Below are positions 36,808-46,130 of a stretch of DNA of 64,000 nucleotides, piece by piece (positions within the stretch are counted from its first letter, which is position 1; every line of letters begins with the position of its first letter). The stretch lies in the NCBI GenBank assembly GCA_022393335.1, contig JAJEKB010021353.1, forward strand, positions 1,509,302-1,573,301, given 5' to 3'. Origin of the DNA: Macrotrachela quadricornifera. Lineage: Eukaryota > Rotifera > Eurotatoria > Philodinida > Philodinidae. The notes under the pieces are model-generated. The model was not told the DNA's origin, made no database searches, and saw nothing but the letters and a program-made list of their open reading frames with translations. The position numbers were made by a program, and so were the translations under genes.

Positions 36808-39008
36808 CTATGAATATTTCTGTTTTTTTGCCGTGATTTCGATCTCGATTTTAATTTCCGGTTCAGTCAGCATCTGCACTTGATACATGATGGCTGCTGG
36901 CCGTGCTTTTCCAAGATATTTTTGTATGACCGGCGAACATGACTGAAAATCCCTTCGATCCGTCAGCATATACCGGACACGGACGATATCCGAACAAGAA
37001 CTATTGGCTTTCTTCAATGTTTCTTCAATATTTCGAAAAGTTTGTTCACACTGTTCGACCACATCTGCCGATATCTTCATTGTATTGTAATCGTATCCGG
37101 TGCACCCGGACACAAATATCCAGTCGCCATCAACCACTGCCCGCGAATAACAAGTGTCATTTTCGAGTGACAGATCGGACGATATATGTTGCCTTTTCTC
37201 TTCTTTTTTGGTGTCGGCGGTGGGAAACAAATACTTGTCCATGAATTCCGCCATTTCTCTGTTCTTATTCTCGTGTAAACCCTTTATAACTTGTTTTTGC
37301 ACATGTTCATCCTTGTTCTGACTTAATTTCATTTTACCTAAACAGACATAACTGATGTCATCACAAAAGAATCAACAAATCCTGTAATCCTCTTTTTTTT
37401 TAATTTAAAGAAGTCTTAAAAAACTCATAGCTGGGTACTCTTTTGTTCAACACTAAATCCGTATGCTTGCAGATCGAGAAAATCCATAGTTTTAAACTGC
37501 GTCGAGAATGAACAAACTGATTCATATAACACTTGGAATTTATCATCTGAAAATAATATTGCGGAAGTTTTTTTTACGAATTTAGGGAATTCTCATTGCA
37601 TGCTTTTTTGTAGAGTAGAACGTTCTCCACAAGATCCATTTGCAAAATTGAAACTTCAACGAGTTTTTTCTTCAAAACTAACCTTCGATTTTTGTTATTT
37701 GAATATCGATTTCGACAATGGCCTTTCGTTGCAAAACTAATTTTTCTTCTTTTATTTCCTGCGCGTGCCAGATGGCTGTTTGTCCGTTATCGGATGCGTA
37801 AGCCAGTTCATTTTTTGCCACTAGTTCATCCAACATGGCTTGTTCAACTGATTTCAATGTCGGTTTTCCGTACACATGAACAGACGTGTAATTCCATGTT
37901 GGAACTTCTATATGCGAAGGAGCATACCTAAATATTCATCCGTAAAGAACTTAAATACTATGCAGAATTGGCTTGATCTCTATTGAAAGTCGGGTGAATT
38001 TGAGAATTCTCGTTGAGTATGTAGTACTATCATAGTTCGTGAGGACCTTTCTAAATTCATATAATAATAAATTCGTTCACGTCTAACATTCGTAAAATAA
38101 AACTATTTTTAGTGATCACATTTCAGTTAAACTTTAGCTATTTTAGGACTTCACAAATGTTAATTAGAACACGAGTCTGAAATCGCAATTTTCCAGATCA
38201 TAAAATCGACTGGAAATAATGTAAATAACATAATTCTAATTAAAAGCTTCGAAATTGTGAAAAACCGAGTGTAGGTGTCATTTTGTCGAGCATACAGAAA
38301 CACGATAGAGCCAGTTCTATAGTGAACGAGAGCCCTCTTTTTTCCACATGTCTATGTGGTGTATCACTTTTCTCGCTATATAATTCAACACTCATTAACA
38401 ATCATGTTAATCAAAAGCTGAGGGTAATGAAAGGCTATCGTTGAAAACGAAAAGTACAGTATCTATGGGATTTTGGTACCAATCACAGTTCAATAAGTTA
38501 AACGATAGAGTTTTTAACAAAACAGTTGCAGCAGAGTTGCAATATCAATATTCTAGCATTCTCTGGAATTTTTGGGCGCACCTGTTTATGAAAAACATGG
38601 TATGTTTAGCTTAAAAATAGTATTCAATTCTTACCATTGTGGTGAAATATATCCATGTGGTCCCTGAAATATAACTAACACTTCGTCGTTTTGTTTCGAT
38701 TGCGAGAGCAATTTACGAAGATGATTAGCCCGGGATATGTGTGTGATCAACGTACCTTTTTCTTCTGATTGATCCCGTCTCAACAGAAATGGTAGATGGC
38801 TGACCGTCGGTATTTGATCATCAGGGTTCACGTAGATTAGTGTTCCAAAACTGTATTTCTAAATAACGAAGAAAATATAGTTAAAGAACCATACTTGTAC
38901 TCTTCTCATAATTACCTCGATGAAATCATGCAAATATGACAAACGTGTTTCACGGTTATATTTAACAGTATACGAACGATAATCATCTGAAGTTGTGGTG
39001 GCACTCAT
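36808..39008 (-). CDS. PaiB-like flavin-binding domain fused to RidA domain (4 exons, 363 aa)
   Basis: Exons 39008-38916, 38858-38635, 37927-37683 and 37337-36808 join in frame (1092 nt). Introns begin GTAATT, GTAAGA and GTTAGT and end TTTAG. Residues about 10-225 match the PaiB family (FMN-binding split barrel, in bacteria linked to polyamine/protease regulation): YSFGTLIY, HLPFLLRRD, ISRANHLRK, VIFQGPHGYISPQWYAPS, VPTWNYTSVHVYG and KIEGKMKLSQN. Several of these span splice junctions, which confirms the model. After a charged linker, residues about 238-359 match RidA/YjgF (trimeric enamine/imine deaminase fold): CYSRAVVDGDWIFVSG, a QTFRNIEETL helix, DIVRVRYMLTD, ARPAA and EIKIEIEITA. R333 in ARPAA sits where RidA has its substrate-carboxylate Arg. 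No lesion was seen. PaiB is typically bacterial, so ancient horizontal transfer followed by fusion and intron gain is likely (inference). Confidence 0.85.
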
Positions 39009-39405
39009 TATTCAGATTTTCGAAGCGAACTGTACCAAAGAAAAGATTAGGTTTAACCTATTTTCTTTTATATGAAAAACAGTGTCGGTATTTGTGCACA
39101 AGACCCACTCCTCCTTTGCCAGCTGGCAACACGAAGTCAGAGAACAGGAAAAAATATATCATTGGCCTATCTCTTCTACTCAATGAAATCATCGTCCCGT
39201 AAGAGGCCGTAGCAGTACTCTGCTGTAAGCTGTGTGCCCATCTGATAACACAATATTTATTAGAGTAAAAGAACTATTTGTAGAACAGAATCAGTTTCTC
39301 TGACAATACAAATAATGTGACATTATTTTGCAGATTCTCGTAAACTGATGTATTGCATAGATGTAAACGGTAGGATTTTTTCCAGAACGGCATCGGTGCC
39401 GCACA

Positions 39406-41921
39406 GTGACCAATTTCTATAGAGCATGTGAACATGGCTCATTGATACACAAAAAAAAAACTTTCTTTGTTGTAGGTCCATTTTGTATAAGATCAAATCA
39501 AAGTGCAATTCGAACTGAAGCTCAACAAGTTGCTGAAATCAAAAAAGAACATAATGAGATTTCTGACAAAATTAAAAAACATTTTGTCGAATTTCCTTAT
39601 CGTATACCAGCAAACAATCGAATTTTTGATCGACATTCACAACAGTTACACGATTTTTTCAATCAATACTATTTTACTCCATTATCATATAAAGATCGAG
39701 TTCAAGCTTTAGAACAAGCACATATCGTCAAATCAATTCGAGAAATAATTAAAAATATGAATCTTATCATTCGACTTACTGATAAAGGTCATAATTTTTA
39801 TATTTGTTTAGCCAGTGAATTTCAAAAAAAAGTCGAACAATTTTTTCGAGATACAAATGCTTTTGTTGAATTAACTTATAATCCATTTAATGAAATTCAG
39901 GATAAAGTCATTCAGTTACTTAATAAATTACAATCTAGCAAGCGTATTCTGCAATGGCAATTTAAAGAAATGTTGCCTGATCGAACAAAATGTGAATTAG
40001 CTCATTTATATTTTAATCCGAAAACTCATAAGGTAATATATATATACAAGTATTATATAATCAATAAATCACTGATGTTTATTTTTATTTCTTAGGATAA
40101 TATACCAATTCGACCAATTGAAAATACGATACGTGCTGTAACAAGAAACATTTCAAAATTTTTAGATAAAATATTACGACCTATCTTTGATAAATATTGT
40201 ATAACTACAACAATTATTGATGGTGCATATTTAATAACTGAACTTAAAAAACATATTAAAGAAGGTCATTTCAACTCAACAACTCTTTTATGTACATTTG
40301 ATATTCAAAATTTATTTACTATGTTACCACAAGACGAATCATTAAATATTCTTATGGAATTTCTTCATGTCCATGGTTTTACAAAAGTCAAAGGTATTAA
40401 TCTTGATACCATAAGAAAATTAGCTTCCATTGTACTTAAAGAAAATGTATTTGCTTATGGCCAAAAAATTTATAAACAAACTACTGGTGGTGCTATGGGT
40501 TCATCATTTACATTAACATTAGCAAACATTTTTATGTGGAATGCAAAGAAAATTAGTCGAAGAACAAATAAAAACAGGTGAATTTTTTGGCCGGTAAGTG
40601 TATAATAGAAATATTTCAATAATTTTATTTAAAGTATGATCTATATAGATACATTGATGATATCTTTGTAACTTGGAATAAATCTGAAGATGAATTACGA
40701 CAATTCTTAGATGATGCTAATACATGGCATCCAAATATTAAATTGGATTATAAGATTGGTAAAAGTCTTCCATTTCTTGATGTTCTTCTTACAAATGATA
40801 ATGGTAAACTATTCACAACCGTCTATCATAAACCAGCAGCTGAACCTTATGTTATTCCATTTATATCGGATCATCCCCGACATGTATTCAACAATGTTAT
40901 CAAAACTTCTCTTCAACGTGCTATTCTATACTCATCAACGTTTGAAACATTCAATTATGAACGACGTCGAATTAAATTAACATTATTATATAACGGGCAA
41001 GTTTTATAATATACGACCAATTATTCTCATTGAACATCTATTTTTTAGCTACCCATCAATATTTATTGAAAATGAATTTAATAAATTCTTCTATGAATAT
41101 AAATCTACATCACCATTTATATCATTCATTGATGATGAAAAGCAATTTAATCTTATGCGTCGCAAACTACTTAACGAACCAACACAACGTCAATCACAAG
41201 TTCAACAGAGACCAGCTACAGCTGACACGGACAATAACAAAACTGATGAGCACAATAATAACGACACAACCACTACATCAAATACTAAAATAAATCAAGA
41301 CAAATTATTTTTGCATTATACACATGAGAAACGTTTCGAACCATTCAAACGAGAAATACATCATGTACATAAAGACATATTTGAATCTACACCAGCTATG
41401 GAAGCAAAACTAATTGTCGGTACTCGTAATCGTCGTGATACCAAAAATGAATTAATCCGCAAACGACCTTACAAAAACTTATTGCGAGATATATTCACTC
41501 AAAGTACGTATTTGTAATTTATTACCATTATCACAATTACTCATTTTCAACAAAAAAATACTTTCAATTCTAAATTTTCTACTATATAGGACAACGGAAC
41601 AAAAAAGAGAAACGATTACAAAGAAATCGAATCTATGCACCAAATACGAAATTAGACTCTCACAATACCCAACCACTAACAAACACACATAAACAGTCAA
41701 AAACAATTCAAAATAAAACTTTCCAACACTTTCAAATGTTCTTTTTTTCTCTTCCTGAAAAAAAACTAATCAAAAATAAAAATAAAAAACGAAAAAACTT
41801 AAAACAAAAGATTAAATTTTTCTTTCATTCATCACTACTAATACGTCTTTTCTTTTCTACTTCTAGATCTATAACACATTTATTATACGAACTGTATGGG
41901 CTGCATGATCGTCGTAGCTGA
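39406..41921 (+). pseudogene. Penelope-like (Athena-type) reverse transcriptase with four introns, one frameshift
   Basis: Exons about 39406-40032, 40096-40593, 40649-40996, 41049-41503 and 41590-41921 join consistently. Introns are 63, 55, 52 and 86 bp; the third has a GC-AG boundary (gcaagt...tttag). RT landmarks: LAHLYFNPKTHK, IRPIENTIRAVTRNISKFLD, LLCTFDIQNLFTMLPQ (first catalytic Asp), TGGAMGSSFTLTLANIFMW and, across intron 2, EFFGRYIDDIFVTW (catalytic DD), then SLPFLDVLL and a Pro/Thr/Asn-rich and basic C terminus. No GIY-YIG endonuclease was seen, as in telomere-attached Athena elements. Lesions: the conserved MWKWQ position has lost 2 nt (about 40540), shifting the frame and making a TGA at about 40579; the 5' end lacks an ATG and appears truncated. 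Everything else is open, so inactivation is recent. Family-level assignment is confident. Confidence 0.85.
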
Positions 41922-42620
41922 CGTGAAATCTATAGATTATGGCTGCTGGTCTCACCCCTCACCCGCCTTTCCTGGTGAAAGAGTCGAGGAGTCCAAGGGA
42001 GTTGGATGGATTGCCACTTTTTTGTGTACATGGAACTTGAGAAAACGAGTAAGCTATTATGATGCTTTATTCCTCTCATCAACAGAGGGCTGTCTTGTTC
42101 TTTTCTTCACGGTGGCTTAAAAACACAAATCAATTTCTTCTTCCTTTCCTAATTCATTCTGTCACACTCGACTTATGTTGCTGTCTGTTTTGAACGGAGT
42201 CATCAGTCATTATCGCTGTCTGATAATAGGCCTTCTCCTTTGAGGGTTACCTTGCATCTTTTTTGCATATAAGCCTATCTAATCATCTGAGTGATCTAAA
42301 ATGATGAAATTCGGCTAGCTTTGTTATTGAGGGGTTAAGAACTGGAACATCTGAACAAGAGGGAATACGTGACAAGTGCAGAAAAAATGCCGGGTGAATT
42401 TATTTGATGATCACTCGCAGAAAATGCTAGAAGTCTTATTGCCCTGGAGAAGGAGGAAAGTCAAATAAGTTCATGTCACACTGAAAAAGGAATTCTGGTT
42501 ACACTCTATATGTCGTGAAAACCCGCTAATCGAGAGAAGTTTCTTCTGAGTAGAAATAAAAGGAGCAACAATAGACGATGGAATGAATCTTCAGAATTTA
42601 TTTGGTAATAATAAATTAGC
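41922..42620. other. Spacer downstream of the Penelope-like element
   Basis: No gene supported. The 74-codon ORF at 41896-42120 overlaps the end of the PLE and has no recognisable domain. Some of this could be the element's 3' terminal repeat. Confidence 0.35.
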
Positions 42621-42681
42621 TCATTTGTTAGTAGTCCATGCTTCTGGCGCATGGCCACGATCCTGCCCTTCTTTCACCTTT

Positions 42682-43125
42682 TCATTTCTCAATCCGATGT
42701 GAGTCTCCTCTGAATCTATCATACTGTGGCAAGTCATCTTTGATCGGCAACCACACTGCTTTCTGAGAAACGAAAATGTGATGCGTGGGTATGAACTTCT
42801 GCAAATCTCCGTGAGAGAGAACATCAGCGTGGATGGTAGAAATGTTGAGCGATATCCTGTCCAGTGTAGAATAATATTTCATTGCCATCCATGAATGACA
42901 GTGAATGCATCCTAATCGCTGAGAAATGGTTGTATTCTTCATGACTGTTGGTTCATTGGTCCATGTGAGTGAGGAGGTAGGAACGGGGATGAATGACATT
43001 GATGAAGAACCGGATAGTTTTTGACAAGTGATGCAGTGACACTCTCCAGCGTCATTAGGAAATGTGTTGCAGGTATAGGTACAGTGTCCACACTCGCAAG
43101 ATCCGGTAAACTTAACGTCAGCCAT
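42682..43125 (-). CDS. GFA-family (CENP-V/GFA domain) zinc-binding protein, 147 aa
   Basis: Single exon; ATG at 43125, stop at 42682. Cysteines are placed as in the GFA fold: CECGHC near residue 10, CHCITCQK near 30 and a third pair CIHC near 73, together the usual two zinc sites. The block GECHCITCQKLSGSSSMSF is typical of the family start, and the IHADVLSHGDLQKFIPTHHIFVSQKAVW segment matches the GFA C-terminal half. Length is normal for bacterial and fungal GFA proteins. These were named after glutathione-dependent formaldehyde-activating enzyme, but most members have no proven reaction. The lack of introns and the bacterial/fungal distribution of close family members are compatible with horizontal gain; this is inference. 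It lies between a PLE and a mariner, with no operon-like partner. Confidence 0.85.
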   Translation of the reverse strand: MADVKFTGSCECGHCTYTCNTFPNDAGECHCITCQKLSGSSSMSFIPVPTSSLTWTNEPTVMKNTTISQRLGCIHCHSWMAMKYYSTLDRISLNISTIHADVLSHGDLQKFIPTHHIFVSQKAVWLPIKDDLPQYDRFRGDSHRIEK

Positions 43126-43327
43126 TCTTATCGATTGATTTGTTTTGGTCTAAAAGAAGAACTGAACTGTACTGACCTACTGTATTTTTGTTGAAAGACA
43201 AACAACATAGTACTTAGGGTTATCCAAAAGTAGTGAGGGAGGCCTTGTTTTCCCTTATAAGTCGGTAGAAAAATTTTTTCTCTCTTACAGATCGATAGAG
43301 CGTCTTTTGCTCTATCTTTCTGCAGTA

Positions 43328-44907
43328 TTTGATCAATATTAAGCTATGGTCAAAGTGGTACTTTTTCGACGAAAACAAGTATTGTTGAACTTTAGCTGGT
43401 AGCTACAGCAAAAAAACATCCGCATGTGTTGTTTTTTTTGGTTTTTTTCTCCTTTTGTTCTTGTTCTTTCTTCCGTTACTGCCCGCTTATCTCTTAAAAC
43501 GAACAACCCTTCATACGTGCTACTGCTACCGCATCCGTCGTGCTGGTTCTCTGTGCGAGCTTCGTTCATTTGTGCATACTATAGTAAGACGCAAAATTAT
43601 GTCCAAGGGTCGCTCTATCTCTGTTTCTTCATTCCAGATGAGTACAGAAAACTGTGAAGGCAAGAGTTATCCATGATGAGCTGTATTCTGTTTATGGTGA
43701 TCAAGCTCCGGGTCTCAGTACTGTAGAAAGATGGTCCAAACTGTGTTGAGAAGGCCGAGAAGAACTTGAAGATGAGGCAAGACCGGACAGACCAATCAGC
43801 GAAACGACACCTCAAAATGTTGAGTAAATTCGCCTTCTCATCGACGATGATCTTTATCTCACGATAGAAGAAGTACAAGAACAAACTGGTTTCAGCTATG
43901 GCACGATTCAGCGAATCATCACCACTCATCCGAATCTTAGGAAGATCACTGCGCGTTACGTACTTAAAGAACTCACTGATTCGCGACGAGCGGAACGAGT
44001 GCGGATATGCAAAGAAAACTTGGAAAAATTCAACAAGGAACATGGCGATTATGCGATATCGTAACTGGTGACGAATCGTGGTTTCGTTATAAACAGCTCG
44101 GTCAAAAGTCATCCCATGCAGCGTGGGTCAGAAGAGGAGATCCTCCATCCACTGTAGTCCGACAAAGCAGGTATGCTCCAAGGACCTTGTTAGTCATCTT
44201 TTTCAAATCGAACGGTTCTTTGTTCATTCATTGTTTAGAACGAGGACAGACTATCGACCACCAGTATTACATCGATAACTGTTTGCGTCCTGTCGTCGAT
44301 GAAATTAAACGCCAAAGACCTTCGTACGGAACCTGTGGCATCAAGTTTCATCATAATAATGAAAAACCGCATGTTCACAGAAATGCTCTCGCCTACCTTG
44401 AATCGGAAGGTCTCACAGCGGTACCGCACCCGCTTAATTTTCCTGCCTTGTCCCCGTGCGATTTTCGGTTATTCGACTTGATCAAAGAGAATCTGGCCGA
44501 TCAGAGTGATTCGCAATCGTTGCATGACGCTGTGGTTAGTTTTATGAGTTTTATGAGCAACGAGGAATATAAAAACAACATTTGAACAATGGATTGAAAG
44601 AATGCAACTGTGCATTGATAATCAAGATGATTATTTCGAACATTTGATGAAATAAACAACTCATAATCTCATCCTTGTATCTCTTCATACTATTAATAAT
44701 GCTCGTCTGGCGCGAAAGACATGAAGGGCCGTTCGTTTTAAGAGATAAGCGGACAGTAACGAAAGAAAGAACAAGAACAAAAGGAGAAAAAACCAAAAAA
44801 AAACAACACATGCGGATGTTTTTTTGCTGTAGCTACCAGCTAAAGTTCAACAAAACTTGTTTTCGTCGAAAAAGTACCACTTTGACCATAGCTTAATATT
44901 GATCAAA
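43328..44907 (+). mobile_element. Mariner-type element with about 190-bp inverted terminal repeats
   Basis: The left arm 43328-43516 and right arm 44721-44907 are inverted copies: tttgatcaatattaagctat at the left end answers atagcttaatattgatcaaa at the right, and the aagagataagcggacagtaa block likewise. The arms enclose a decayed mariner transposase. TA precedes the left end but CA follows the right, so the target duplication is eroded or the ends are a few bases off. The arms are much longer than the roughly 30 bp of classical mariners. Confidence 0.75.
43640..44585 (+). pseudogene. Mariner transposase, inactivated
   Basis: The N-terminal helix-turn-helix part reads VIHDELYSVYG, GLSTVERW and EGREELEDEARPDRP, then TIEEVQEQTGFSYGTIQRI. 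It contains in-frame stops (TGA near 43746, TAA near 43826) and a frame change near 44005. The catalytic part (44007-44585) is open: VTGDESWF (first Asp), HHNNEKPHV (where mariners have Asp as the first N, so the second catalytic residue is lost), LSPCDFRLF (third Asp of DD34D). Stops, shift and catalytic substitution together mean it cannot be active. Confidence 0.85.
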
Positions 44908-44924
44908 CATACATGTCTCACTCG

Positions 44925-45090
44925 TTAATTCGTTACGAATTTAAGAACTTTGCTACGAATTTACGAAGTTAAGAAGTTAATCTTGAGGGTGGGTGTGAGG
45001 GTGTGGATGAGGATTTTTATGAATTTGTAACTTCGTAAATTCGTAAATTCGTAGCAAAATTCGTAAATTCGTACCGTATTAACGAGTTCG
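44925..45090. repeat. Inverted repeat of acgaatttacgaag words around a G-rich loop
   Basis: gctacgaatttacgaag (about 44951) recurs inverted as cttcgtaaattcgtag near 45030. Further aaattcgtaaattcgta copies continue to 45075. The loop holds gagggtgggtgtgagggtgtgg. No coding potential. Confidence 0.6.
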
Positions 45091-45283
45091 ACACTACTGA
45101 AATCGAATGAAGTCGAAGCTGACGTTGACACTTTCTTGCTCCCACAACTAAACTGATAAACAAGGCAGATACTCATACAATGCATCAAAGTGGGTAAACA
45201 ATCTGTGTATAAATTCTTATCTAAGTTTCACCTTGGGATTCCTGTTGAAGAGAAGTCGACAGAGGGTGAGTATACGAAATAAC

Positions 45284-45335
45284 AACCACAATCCAGATTT
45301 CGATTCAATTACGAATCTTTTCAGAGGAGGATGTG
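45284..45335 (-). ncRNA. Hammerhead-like motif, decayed (minus strand)
   Basis: On the minus strand CTGAAAA (45324-45318) precedes a perfect stem II GATTC-gtaatt-GAATC and GAAA. The essential G8 is A, and the expected GTC after stem III is not preserved. It shares the upstream context gtgagtaYac with the better motifs at 49801-49853 and 49969-50018, so these look like tandem copies. Confidence 0.4.
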
Positions 45336-46130
45336 AGTACACAAATACAGTGGCTGTCAAAATTGTCCGACCGCCCTATGTAGTATATCTTAGGTGCACC
45401 GTTTTCTAGTCCAGATTGTACCTAGAGACCTCAAGTTTCAGCAACCGATTAAATACTCTGTCGAGTATAAATAGGCGGTATTCGGACTCCAGACCTCTCT
45501 TCGCTATATGTTCAGGATAAACAAAGATCAAACTCTGTATGTATTGCGTGCGTCAAAATTGTCCGACCACTTCTTTCCCTCGTGTCCTGTAAGTTGATTT
45601 TAACTTTCGGAATACAAAAAGAAATAACATTTGAAAGAGAATTTTCTGCGCCACAAGATGCACTGCTTCCTAGGAGTCTTTGATCTTCAAAATAACCCGA
45701 TATGCATGCCTTTCTGAGAGCATGGGTAGTTTTCGGAAAAGACCACTCTATCTCAGAACCTCGTGAACCAACCTAGATTTCGACCACACCGTTAAAAAGA
45801 GCACATTAAACTGCCCTAGGACCACAGTAGCTGACATTCAGAATTTATAAAAATCTTGGATACGGATCGCTATATCGATCCCGTCGTCCACTGGTACAGC
45901 CTACTGTTCCTGGTACTTTGATATTAAACAAAATCAGATCGCAAAAGGAAACTTGTTTTACGGCTTCTTCTTCCTCAGAATTCATTTCTCTACAAAACTA
46001 GCATGTTTCCACAGTTTCGTGATGAGAACTCGCTTTGTTATCATCGATCGATCTCTCTCACCACACGTGGATCACTGGTGTGCACTTGTAATGATAGACG
46101 AAGAGTCTCTGTTTTCGTGAATCTTGGTAT

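Noticed and set aside
41896..42120. 74-codon ORF after the Penelope-like element
   Set aside because: No domain, overlaps the element's last exon, and no homologous pattern seen.
43215..43245. Mariner-like left end ttagggttatccaaaagtag
   Set aside because: Resembles irritans-type mariner termini, but no inverted partner was found and the real TIRs of the adjacent mariner start at 43328.
44988..45012. Bdelloid telomeric repeat (TGTGGG type) at gagggtgggtgtgagggtgtgg
   Set aside because: Only a loose G/T-rich match in a hairpin loop, with no tandem TGTGGG run. A similar isolated stretch lies at 61086.
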